26,056 bases of DNA from a virus, in IMG/VR virus record IMGVR_UViG_3300017741_000042, positions 1 to 26,056 of that record. One strand, 5' to 3'. The notes under the pieces were generated by a model, which had not been told where the DNA came from, made no database searches, and was given only the letters and a program-made list of their open reading frames with translations. Both the position numbers and the translations under genes were made by a program. This document shows positions 15,159 through 23,120 of the stretch, one piece after another; within the stretch, counting starts at the first letter, position 1, and every line of letters starts with the position of its first letter.

Positions 15159-15627
15159 CCTTAATAGCATCCATTAAACTTTCAGCTTTTCTCAGTTTTG
15201 CTTTTATTTCTCTATTTGATGATTTCTTTATTTTATCAACTTCAAATAATTTAAGCTTAAACATAAAAAGTTTTTCTTTATCTTTTTCTGGATCAAATGG
15301 TCCAAAAATAAAATCCACTATTAACTTCATTGTCTCAACGTCATTCAAGTTAGTTAAATCGTGAATTAATCCTCTTTCTTTAGCTATCTTAATAACGTCT
15401 TCTCTAAATGCCATATCTTGATCATGCATTTGTTTGTAAGTTGCTTCATGTAACTTTTCGAGACTAATGTGAGTTAATAAGTTTTCCCAATTAGGATCGC
15501 CGGTTTTAGCCTCAATATGTTCTACTCTTGTTTCTAATCCATCAGGTGTTACCCAATATACTTCGACATTTGTTCTTTCATTATCAGAAAAATGTGCTGT
15601 TAAAAATTCATGTCCTGGAAGTGCCAT
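15133..15627 (-). CDS. Small charged protein after fibre tip gene (164 aa), function unknown
   Basis: Full-length form of the protein whose start lies at 294-1. The N-terminal ~100 residues carry HEFLTAHFSDNERTNVEVYW, NLLTHISLEKLHEATY and DQDMAFREDV; a hinge FIFGPFDPEKDKEKLF (around 108-124) leads to a Lys/Glu-rich, probably helical or coiled-coil tail ending in EILDE. No membrane segment or signal peptide. It starts 3 bases after the 307-aa tip gene, with a GGTTAAA-type weak ribosome context (AAAGG upstream). Its last 26 bases overlap the convergent glycosyltransferase gene. Because it follows the tip gene in both cassettes, a dedicated fibre-assembly factor or tip-associated protein is the most economical guess. 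The TLE/KLEEL-like charged tail could dimerise. I do not recognise a named family. Confidence 0.85.
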   Translation of the reverse strand: MALPGHEFLTAHFSDNERTNVEVYWVTPDGLETRVEHIEAKTGDPNWENLLTHISLEKLHEATYKQMHDQDMAFREDVIKIAKERGLIHDLTNLNDVETMKLIVDFIFGPFDPEKDKEKLFMFKLKLFEVDKIKKSSNREIKAKLRKAESLMDAIKATLEILDE

Positions 15628-15630
15628 AAT

Positions 15631-16554
15631 TTAACCTTTCGTTATCCTTAAAAACCATGTTTCAATTGTTGTTGCAGTACCATTCGGAAACTCTTGCGCT
15701 CGATAATCATCAACACCTACAAATCTTTGTTGATAATTACCGTTGCCGTTTAATTTAGTGTTAACTATACCAGAGCCTTTATTGTTTCCGGTTCCATTTA
15801 CACTATATACTATCAGTGATCCTGAAGTGTTGACTGTATGATGCCTTAATTCTTCGAGCAACATTGAGTCTAATGTTGTGCTGGTGTATTCTTGTAAATT
15901 ATTATCGCCGTTTATTTGTAAAGGTGCGGTATATGAAGGCGCTGTACCTTGACTTGTTCTAAACAAATAATAGTTGTTAATAACCGTTGGCTGGTCTAGT
16001 GTTTCTCCAATTCCATCTTGAGTATATGCACCAGTATTTGCACGTGTATCTTGAAAGACTGGAGTAGACGATGATAATACGTGTCCAGCAAGAGATGTTG
16101 AAGTGTGTATTCTAAACGTACCTGATCTATCGTTTCCATCAACGAGAATATCAATAGCAGGACTTATAAACGTATCATGAACATCAGTAGCGTTCATTGC
16201 TCGAATATTACTACCAGTCCAATATACTGGATATAATTTATTATTTGTATCTGTTGGAGTATTAACAGTCGCATTTGATTGACTCATTCTATCGTAAGTG
16301 ACTGTAGCTTCTCCGGGTTCTGCTGTAGTTGCTTCATTTGGTGTTGCAGTTGTGCTTGTTGAGACAGCTCCAGCCGTCATTCTTGTATCAACCATGCCTG
16401 GTGATATAGTTCCACTGCTGCTAACAACTGTCACTGTTGCACTAGGATTAGCTCCATATGAATATACAGCCCTATCAACAAGTCCGCTGACCATAGAAGA
16501 TGACATTTCTCGTAAATTTGTGCCATCCCAATATAAAGGGACCCTGACCGTCAT
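15631..16554 (-). CDS. Putative tail-fibre tip / receptor-binding structural protein (307 aa, copy 1)
   Basis: Paralogue of the 310-aa protein at 297-1229, collinear from PLYWDGTN to the C-terminal DDYRAQEFPNGTATT. Most divergent regions are residues ~60-90 (Thr/Ala rich in this copy, charged in the other) and ~195-260, with highly conserved blocks LVDGNDRSGTFRIHTST and DTRANTGAYTQDGI between. It lacks Cys and is Ser/Thr/Asn rich, as expected for a beta-structured virion protein. The ATG at 16554 follows the stop of the 247-aa fibre by 2 bases, with the ribosome site in GCAGGTGC, exactly as in the other cassette. Likely assembles on the short fibre; receptor-binding is inferred from position and from duplication with divergence. 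Confidence 0.85.
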   Translation of the reverse strand: MTVRVPLYWDGTNLREMSSSMVSGLVDRAVYSYGANPSATVTVVSSSGTISPGMVDTRMTAGAVSTSTTATPNEATTAEPGEATVTYDRMSQSNATVNTPTDTNNKLYPVYWTGSNIRAMNATDVHDTFISPAIDILVDGNDRSGTFRIHTSTSLAGHVLSSSTPVFQDTRANTGAYTQDGIGETLDQPTVINNYYLFRTSQGTAPSYTAPLQINGDNNLQEYTSTTLDSMLLEELRHHTVNTSGSLIVYSVNGTGNNKGSGIVNTKLNGNGNYQQRFVGVDDYRAQEFPNGTATTIETWFLRITKG

Positions 16555-16556
16555 AG

Positions 16557-17300
16557 TTAAGCACCTGCGCCGTGTATAGTTTTAACCGTTGATCCTGATG
16601 AATTTATAATTAAAAGTGTTGATAATGTTTTTAACTGTGTTGAACCTATAGCATCATCGGCCATATTGGCTTCAGCTACTGTATCAGCTGCAATCTTAGC
16701 ACCTGTAACTTGAGCATCGGCAATATGTGCAGTATCTATTGATCCATCAACATAATGCTCAGAGTTAATTACGTCATCTGCAATCTTAGCTGCTGTAATA
16801 GCATCTGCAGCTATTTTTGCAGTTGTCACCTGTAAGTCAGCTATGTGAGCCGTGTCAATAGAACCATCAGTGTAGTGTTCTGAATTAATTGCATCATCGG
16901 CTATTTTAGCGCCGGTGACAGCATCTGCTGCTAATTTGTCTGTTGTAATTGCAGAAGTTTCAATCATACTAATATTGACTGTGTGAGGTGGAATAAAGAA
17001 TCGACCTTCAGAAGAATCTAATCCGATTCCGTTTGCACTATCTTTTTGTAAAAGCGATGTAATACCTGATGTTGTGTTTGTAGTTTGTCTTGCTTGTACG
17101 TATGCTGAATCAATAAGAGTAGTAACATCACCGGAGCTGTCTTTACTAGTCATTAGAAAATTTATTGCTTGTACTAAATCAGAATCGTTTGTACTGCCAA
17201 CATTTAATGATGTTATATCGCCTATATGACTCGATATTGTATTGGTCTTAGTTACAAGAGTTGATACAGGATCTGATAAATTTATTATTGTTTTAGCCAT
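16557..17300 (-). CDS. Short tail-fibre protein (247 aa)
   Basis: The N-terminal part (IINLSDPVSTLVTKTNTISS, SHIGDITSLNV, DLVQAINFL, LIDSAYVQAR) is an attachment region seen in fibres of marine T4-like phages. Then the protein switches to the same repeat as the 1027-aa fibre: 23-residue INSEHYTDGSIDTAHIAD units at 133-155 and 173-195, joined by AKIAADAVTGAKIA-type linkers. The last ~30 residues (LKTLSTLLIINSSGSTVKT then HGAGA) match the end of the 1027-aa fibre almost residue for residue. The gene overlaps the end of the 70-aa gene by 8 bases. It looks like a minimal fibre: attachment, two repeats and a shared distal cap on which the 307-aa protein may sit. Confidence 0.88.
   Translation of the reverse strand: MAKTIINLSDPVSTLVTKTNTISSHIGDITSLNVGSTNDSDLVQAINFLMTSKDSSGDVTTLIDSAYVQARQTTNTTSGITSLLQKDSANGIGLDSSEGRFFIPPHTVNISMIETSAITTDKLAADAVTGAKIADDAINSEHYTDGSIDTAHIADLQVTTAKIAADAITAAKIADDVINSEHYVDGSIDTAHIADAQVTGAKIAADTVAEANMADDAIGSTQLKTLSTLLIINSSGSTVKTIHGAGA
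16716..16784 (-). repeat. 23-residue fibre repeat, near-identical copy in the short fibre
   Basis: Residues 173-195 of the 247-aa fibre; reads DDVINSEHYVDGSIDTAHIA, two substitutions from the consensus. Confidence 0.85.
16836..16904 (-). repeat. 23-residue fibre repeat in the short fibre
   Basis: Residues 133-155 of the 247-aa fibre. Protein identical to copies A-C of the long fibre; 10 of 23 codons differ from copy A. Confidence 0.9.
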
Positions 17301-17505
17301 CGAGCTTCTCTACTATTTTGGTTAACATTTTCTTTATATCACTTACTTCATTTTTTAATTCAAACAATTCATTGTCTTTATTTAGTCTATCGGCCTTACG
17401 TCTTTTTGCTGCTTCAATTTCTTCATTGTTAGTATTTAAGACAGCACCAGTTCTCTTGTCTTTAACATAACCACTATGGCCATCAATATTGGCGTAATAA
17501 CTCAT
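17293..17505 (-). CDS. Small coiled-coil protein (70 aa)
   Basis: Starts SYYANIDGHSGYVKDKRTGAV, a short polar head, followed by a Lys/Glu/Asn-rich helix EIEAAKRRKADRLNKD and a heptad-like ELKNEVSDIKKMLTKIVEKL, typical of a coiled coil. Its ATG at 17505 overlaps the stop of the 526-aa gene (TAATG) and its 3' end overlaps the fibre start by 8 bases, so expression is coupled to both. Such short coiled-coil proteins occur between baseplate and fibre genes in T4-like marine phages; a linker, adaptor or trimerisation role is possible. No enzyme motif, membrane segment or signal peptide. Confidence 0.78.
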   Translation of the reverse strand: MSYYANIDGHSGYVKDKRTGAVLNTNNEEIEAAKRRKADRLNKDNELFELKNEVSDIKKMLTKIVEKLDG

Positions 17506-19085
17506 TACACACTCAATGCTATAATTCTTAAATCTTTAATTTTTGGCACCTTTGCACTATTAGTACTTCTAAAAACAATCTTTATTTGAAATTTTGTAAA
17601 AGCTGGCAACACTCCGTTTTGTCCACCTATAAGATATCTATACTCTCGATAAACGTTTCTATTTTCATCTGTAGGCAATGTTGTTTCTGCTGCTTTCAGT
17701 GTGTAATTGTTATCAGATAATATTTCATCAGAAGTTGCTGTTCTAAAATATAATTCAAAGTCCGTACCATTAGGTCTATTTGCGCTTAACAACACATTAA
17801 GTCCTACCGCATCGTTTTCTAATGTTATAGCTCTAGTGATATGTTTAGCAGCAGAACTTCCACCTTTTGGACTTGTTTCATTTATAAAGCTTAAAGGAGC
17901 ATTAAAATTACCGGGGCTTGAGGTTGATGAATCATATTGTCTATCAATAACGTTATCAATTAAAGAAGCAGACATTCTTTGCAAGTCTATCATAGGTGAT
18001 ACATCTGAATCTATCGACTGCATCAGTATTCTCATATCTAGTGATTTATTACCTGCACCTAGCTCGGCTGTTTCAGCACTATCGAATGCTACTAAGTATG
18101 GTTCTAGTGCTTCATTATTTTGATTTAACTTTACAGCCTGAAAATCTGTTTGTTTTTGAAAAGATGTTTCGTTACCTGCGAAAGATTTACCAGTGGTTCC
18201 TTTAATTGATGCACCAATAGCAGTGTTAACTGGTTCAATTTTTGTAACGTGTGGATAAATTATACTAAAAGGAATATTCTTTGTCGCAAGAACGTTTGCT
18301 CCTCCAGCAATAGCATCTGAATCTGCTGCAGAATCTGCTTCAAACTTATAACCAGTAAAATCAACCGCGGTAATTGTTCTTCTACCATTAATGCTGGATG
18401 CATTCATACCGCCAGTAGCTGTTGCACCACTTATTTCAATCGCATTACCTATCTGTAATCCATGACCAATATGTCTTGTAGTTACTGTAGCATCGGCCGC
18501 AGTAACGGTAAATGGATTATTTTTTAATTTAGCTTTTGGTAGTGACGCATTTTTTAACATCATTGTTGCGGATGTATGTTTAAACTTTGCTTGATGAATT
18601 ACAAAAGATAAGTCTTGATTCTGAGCAGCGGTCCAAGTAACACCATTTTGAGAATAAAATAAGCTTCCAAGATCAGGCTGTTTTTGTACTCTTTTTTCAG
18701 TTGAGCCGAATAAAAAGTCATTTATCTCTGCTATGTAAATCTGATAATCTTTTGAGTCTGCAATAACAACTAGTGCGTAATCTTCTTGTCCTTGAAGAAA
18801 TACTGGTTCATCAAATTCAAACGAGGTGGCTGTAAGATCCGGCCCGCTAGTGTCTACATTGACACTACTTGCAGGTAAAACTTTTATAGTCCCTGGTATA
18901 ATCTTAGTTGATGAAGGAAATCCGTTAACCATAGGTCTTATTTGTACTTGCACCGGTAAAGCTGTATCTTTTGTCGAAAAGAAGAGATCTACTTTTGTAC
19001 AGTATATTCCGCTAAGAGAATTTATATAAAATGATTGCGCTATTGGCTGTTTATTAAGTTGATAGCCTTTTGATGTTAATGCCAT
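17505..19085 (-). CDS. Baseplate/tail structural protein, partner of the 1341-aa protein (526 aa)
   Basis: Residues ~12-130 contain QPIAQSFYINSLSGIYCTKV, DLFFSTKDTALPVQVQIRP, VNGFPSST, FEFDEPVFLQ, YALVVIADSKDYQIYIAEI and GSLFYSQNGVTWTAAQNQDL, a beta-rich domain known from large tail proteins of marine T4-like phages, where it may be fused to a DUF4815-type protein. Here it is a separate gene whose ATG overlaps the stop of the 1341-aa gene by one base (TAATG), consistent with a split of one large protein or co-assembly. A middle HIGHGLQIGNAIEISGATAT segment and a C-terminal jelly-roll-like half (FELYFRTATSDEIL, YLIGGQNGVLPAF, FQIKIVFRSTN) suggest further beta domains. The ribosome site is GAGAGG. 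Probably a baseplate-peripheral protein to which fibres attach. Confidence 0.82.
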   Translation of the reverse strand: MALTSKGYQLNKQPIAQSFYINSLSGIYCTKVDLFFSTKDTALPVQVQIRPMVNGFPSSTKIIPGTIKVLPASSVNVDTSGPDLTATSFEFDEPVFLQGQEDYALVVIADSKDYQIYIAEINDFLFGSTEKRVQKQPDLGSLFYSQNGVTWTAAQNQDLSFVIHQAKFKHTSATMMLKNASLPKAKLKNNPFTVTAADATVTTRHIGHGLQIGNAIEISGATATGGMNASSINGRRTITAVDFTGYKFEADSAADSDAIAGGANVLATKNIPFSIIYPHVTKIEPVNTAIGASIKGTTGKSFAGNETSFQKQTDFQAVKLNQNNEALEPYLVAFDSAETAELGAGNKSLDMRILMQSIDSDVSPMIDLQRMSASLIDNVIDRQYDSSTSSPGNFNAPLSFINETSPKGGSSAAKHITRAITLENDAVGLNVLLSANRPNGTDFELYFRTATSDEILSDNNYTLKAAETTLPTDENRNVYREYRYLIGGQNGVLPAFTKFQIKIVFRSTNSAKVPKIKDLRIIALSV

Positions 19086-22000
19086 TATCTACCTCTCTTA
19101 TTAGAATTTTTCACAATATTACCCGCTAAGTATACAATCGGATGTATTATCTTACAGAATACATTACCTATTATACTGTCTTTTGTTTTACCTTTTGTTA
19201 AAACGTGTTTCAAGTGTTTTGTTCTTTCCATTGCGAGATAGGCACCTAATTTTGTTACTGAATTACTTCTTTTCATACCTTCAACAAAAGGCTTAAATAA
19301 CCAATGATAACCTATTTCATGAACAGGTGTTAAATACTTTTTCTGATATATGTACCAAACTTTCATGGCTTTAGTCCAGTCTTCTAACTGTGTTTGTCTA
19401 TACATCTCAGTACATACTATTTTTGAATCACCAGGGTTATCTGCACCAGCCATGTGTCCATCAATACCGGATTTTGCATCAGGAGTTCTTCCAACGTTGG
19501 CTGTAGTTTCATGGCCATTAATACCATTGACACTATTACTGAAACTACCATTACCAAGACTTGTGCTGCTGCTTATTGTTGTGCCAGGGCCATGATTGTG
19601 CTCACCATCGCTACTTGTTTGATACTTAGCATTATCTCTTAACCTTACACCTTGTACATTTAACACTCTCGTTGACTTATATTGGCTTTCTACAGTGTCT
19701 AAATAACCAGTGGCAGTATATGAAGCTTTTGCAATGACTGCTGCATCTATTTCTTTGTTTGCACTTATATCAAGTATTTTAAACTCTCTTGTTCCAACTC
19801 TAAATTTTAGCGTATCATTATTTGGAATTATAAAAGAACCAGCTATTGATCCGTTTGCATCGGTAGTTAAGTTTGACGAGGTGTCTGGATGAGTAGTGGC
19901 ACCTTTCAATGTATTACCAAAATCTGAGTCTCCATCACCATAGAATTGAAATGTTTCGCTTTTTGTAAAAGTTGATATATCTGTACCGTCAAAGAAAGGA
20001 AATACACGAGTATTTGGTCTTAATCCTTCAGATTTAAAAAATACTTTTCTGGATCGCATGAAAGGTAAGAGAGCTGTTTGAATTACTCTATCTTCAACAA
20101 ATTCTATCACTGTTTCTTCGCTAACAACTTTATTTACTGTTCCAGAAATATTTTGTGTTTGATTTCCAACAACTAACTGTTCTGTTGGTATTCCGCCCCA
20201 GTTCCAAGACCAATTGTTCCAGTTGTAAGCTTGAGTTGTACTTAGTCTCGATCCACCTGTTATAGTTCTATCGGCCACTTTGGCAACGTCTCTCCATTCG
20301 TCTGAAGAAGGAGATAATGTAGTAACACCCTCATATATGACAACGTTAAAAGGATTAATACGAATAGCTTTACTTGCAAGATTTTGATTAATATAAGGTG
20401 CTTCATCGAATGCAATATAAACGTTATCGCCCTTACGAATAGTATTAGTTGAAGTTGCTGAATCATATATTAATCTAATGTTGTCTTCAGTAAAAGTAGG
20501 TCTTATTAAATTATGGACAGGATCTAGTGCTGCTCTGTACTCAGCAACATTACCAGTTAAATCAGAAAAGGTATGATCAGTAAAATTATCTACTACAAAT
20601 CCAGATTTTGTTCTGTCGTTACCAGATGAATCTAATACTTGAAAATGTTTAGTATCAACTTCTAAAGCACTTAAAGTTGCGAATTCTTCTAGTTTATCGA
20701 GTCTTTTTTCTAAAAATCCAATATCTTTCATAGTAAAACGTTTGTGTTCTATTTTATTCATGAATATATCAGAATCATTAAGAGTATTTGCACGTAATTC
20801 AATATCATATAAACCAAGAGTATTATCAGGTTTATCTGGCATAGCCGGTGTGAAGCCTGAAGCACCAAATATAATCCTTATTACTCCTTCTCTATCAATA
20901 ACAAGTTTTGCAGCTTTACCTTGAAAATAAGTAACATCTGCAGTAACTAAAGATGTAGGCTGTGGTAGCTCAATAGCTCTTGCACCTTTACCTGAATTAC
21001 TAAACTCTCCTGCAGAATCCATAACAGATCTGAAGTCTAAGTAATTAAATAAATTAATTCTAGATCCATCTGAAAACGTGTATTTAGGTATTTGATCATA
21101 ATCAACTTGTCCTGTGTATGAGTTTACAGCAAAGAAATCACCTGAAACACCGTGATCAAAGTGTCTGTAATTTATGAATATGCTGCCTGAAGGCGCTGAT
21201 TGTCCAGATTTAAGTAGCAGTCTTCCAAGTGCATAGTGATTATCTCTTTGTCCATTATCAAGATCAAACCTATTAGCATAGCTAATGTTACTATCGCCAC
21301 CTTTTAATATATCTTGAACATCAAAGATATCTGCTATATTAAGTGGTAAAAATTTCTGGCCATTACCGTCTGAGTCAATGCTGACAGTAATTGCTTTTTG
21401 TGTTAAAGTTTTGGTTTTAATTGTAGCTGAGCTCTTATTAACGTAACCTAATATTTCAACGGCCTGACTTGCTGGTAACCCAGTCAAAGTTGCCGATGTA
21501 CTACCAGTTCCTGATATTGATGCATTTAAATATACATCACTATCTGTTCCTACAATCCAATCATCGGTGTTAGTAAATGTTTCTCCTGTAGCAGAAAGAG
21601 ATATTGATGCTTGACCAGAACCATTTGATGTTGCAGTAAAACGTCTTTGTGCTGCAAAAGAAATATCAGTTAAAGCTTGAGGTCTTGGACGTGGTAGTGG
21701 AAATAATGATGTGTTAACACTAGTTTCTTTCAACACCGCTTTTGAGTTTTCTAAAGTAGGTCTAAAATAGCTTGAGGTGCTTGTTCCTATACTTTTTACA
21801 CTTCTAAAAGCTGAACCACTATTCATTTGTACATCAAATAAATGATACCTCAGTTTAGTACCGTCTTCGTTTATAGCTTTAACCCTTGCAGTACCAATGG
21901 TATTGCCAGTGTAATCTAAATTGTCTTTTAAATCTAACTTTTCAAATACGTTAATGTTTGGTATACCAAAAGAAGCAGAGTCACCGAACGTTCCATTATC

Positions 22001-23110
22001 TACAAAAACATAGTTACCAAAGTCTGTGCCAACTACATCATTATTAATGGCAATTGTATCAGTAGCTTTTTCTATTCTTAAAGTTGTCGGAAACGGTCTT
22101 GCTGCTCTAAAACCTTCCACGACTGCTATTCCAGGGCTTACTTCAAGATTTAAGTGAGTGGATGCAGAATCTAAATTAAACTTTGCAATAAAAGGTTTTA
22201 CGAAATAGTCTCCAGAATTTTCATGTATTCTTCTTGCCACAACTTGGTTTGGAATATTATATGCGTTTCTTTCATCAACTGCGCTATATATTACGCCTTC
22301 TTTAATTGTAGCGATATGAATAAAGTTTTCATCTGAATCAACATCACTTTCTTCTACTATGGTTAATTGTATTTTATATCTATCGGCGCCAGGTGCTGTA
22401 AGGTTAGGCACAGCCCCTTGATTATCAAATAATGTTTGATCATCTATAGAAGCTACGACGGATTCTACAGCCTTAAACCCGATGTTTGTGTCAACATCAT
22501 CAGAGTACTTTGATATTATTTTTGACTGATCTTCTGTAAATACAAAGTGGCCTCTTGCGTAGTAAATTCCAGACAACAACGTTATAAGAACACCGACACC
22601 TGTAGCAGGATTTGTTGCAGTATTTGTTGTTTGAACTGTTAACGTTACTGATCCGTTGTTTACATCCTCACCGGCTGACATACGTATAGTAGAAATTCCT
22701 GATGATCCAGAACTTGTATTGGTGTATTGAACATAAAGAGTATCAGGATCTGATCCAGTTGCAGCAACAACTTGTAAGACTTTAACTATGACGCCTGAAG
22801 TTTGACCAGTGAATGACGTACCTACAAGCGTAGATGTATCAGCTGGAAGTGTATTAACTGTAGTATTTAATTTTATAAACTCATACTTTTGATTTATAGT
22901 CGCACCGCCGGGTTTAACCACAGCACCTTCTTTAAATATATTATCGCCAAATCTTTGTATTTGATTTTGTAATATTGTTTGAAGCTGCGTTAACTCACGA
23001 GCTTGAAGAGCTTTTCCAGAGTTGAAAAGTATCTTGTGAAATCCAGCACTGTCAGCAAAATCATCTTTATAAGTACTTGGAAAGGTGGTTTCAGTTAAAT
23101 TAGTTGCCAT
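19085..23110 (-). CDS. Giant baseplate-associated protein, DUF4815-like N-terminus (1341 aa)
   Basis: The N-terminus TFPSTYKDDFADSAGFHKIL, LFNSGKALQARELTQLQTIL and FGDNIFKEGAVVKPGG is the hallmark of the DUF4815-type start of large structural proteins in marine T4-like phages. Further along are a long beta-rich body, FMRSRKVFFKSEGLRPNTRV with FPFFDGTDIS (about 1010-1040), and a TFQFYG...GSFIIPNNDTLKFRVG-type segment. A Gly/Asn/His-rich linker (HNHGPGTT, GINGHE, GIDGHM) precedes a helical C-terminal domain with a HEIGYH motif at about 1264-1269 and a basic tail SNKRGR. Related cyanophage proteins have been annotated as VrlC-like. The ribosome site AAGGA is followed by ATG at 23110, 10 bases after gp8. 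It likely forms the outer baseplate in place of T4 gp10-type proteins. Confidence 0.85.
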   Translation of the reverse strand: MATNLTETTFPSTYKDDFADSAGFHKILFNSGKALQARELTQLQTILQNQIQRFGDNIFKEGAVVKPGGATINQKYEFIKLNTTVNTLPADTSTLVGTSFTGQTSGVIVKVLQVVAATGSDPDTLYVQYTNTSSGSSGISTIRMSAGEDVNNGSVTLTVQTTNTATNPATGVGVLITLLSGIYYARGHFVFTEDQSKIISKYSDDVDTNIGFKAVESVVASIDDQTLFDNQGAVPNLTAPGADRYKIQLTIVEESDVDSDENFIHIATIKEGVIYSAVDERNAYNIPNQVVARRIHENSGDYFVKPFIAKFNLDSASTHLNLEVSPGIAVVEGFRAARPFPTTLRIEKATDTIAINNDVVGTDFGNYVFVDNGTFGDSASFGIPNINVFEKLDLKDNLDYTGNTIGTARVKAINEDGTKLRYHLFDVQMNSGSAFRSVKSIGTSTSSYFRPTLENSKAVLKETSVNTSLFPLPRPRPQALTDISFAAQRRFTATSNGSGQASISLSATGETFTNTDDWIVGTDSDVYLNASISGTGSTSATLTGLPASQAVEILGYVNKSSATIKTKTLTQKAITVSIDSDGNGQKFLPLNIADIFDVQDILKGGDSNISYANRFDLDNGQRDNHYALGRLLLKSGQSAPSGSIFINYRHFDHGVSGDFFAVNSYTGQVDYDQIPKYTFSDGSRINLFNYLDFRSVMDSAGEFSNSGKGARAIELPQPTSLVTADVTYFQGKAAKLVIDREGVIRIIFGASGFTPAMPDKPDNTLGLYDIELRANTLNDSDIFMNKIEHKRFTMKDIGFLEKRLDKLEEFATLSALEVDTKHFQVLDSSGNDRTKSGFVVDNFTDHTFSDLTGNVAEYRAALDPVHNLIRPTFTEDNIRLIYDSATSTNTIRKGDNVYIAFDEAPYINQNLASKAIRINPFNVVIYEGVTTLSPSSDEWRDVAKVADRTITGGSRLSTTQAYNWNNWSWNWGGIPTEQLVVGNQTQNISGTVNKVVSEETVIEFVEDRVIQTALLPFMRSRKVFFKSEGLRPNTRVFPFFDGTDISTFTKSETFQFYGDGDSDFGNTLKGATTHPDTSSNLTTDANGSIAGSFIIPNNDTLKFRVGTREFKILDISANKEIDAAVIAKASYTATGYLDTVESQYKSTRVLNVQGVRLRDNAKYQTSSDGEHNHGPGTTISSSTSLGNGSFSNSVNGINGHETTANVGRTPDAKSGIDGHMAGADNPGDSKIVCTEMYRQTQLEDWTKAMKVWYIYQKKYLTPVHEIGYHWLFKPFVEGMKRSNSVTKLGAYLAMERTKHLKHVLTKGKTKDSIIGNVFCKIIHPIVYLAGNIVKNSNKRGR

Positions 23111-23120
23111 AGTTTATTCC

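Noticed and set aside
7400-15160. Insertion sequence or integron-style mobile element carrying the island
   Set aside because: No transposase, integrase, inverted repeats or target duplication could be recognised at either border.
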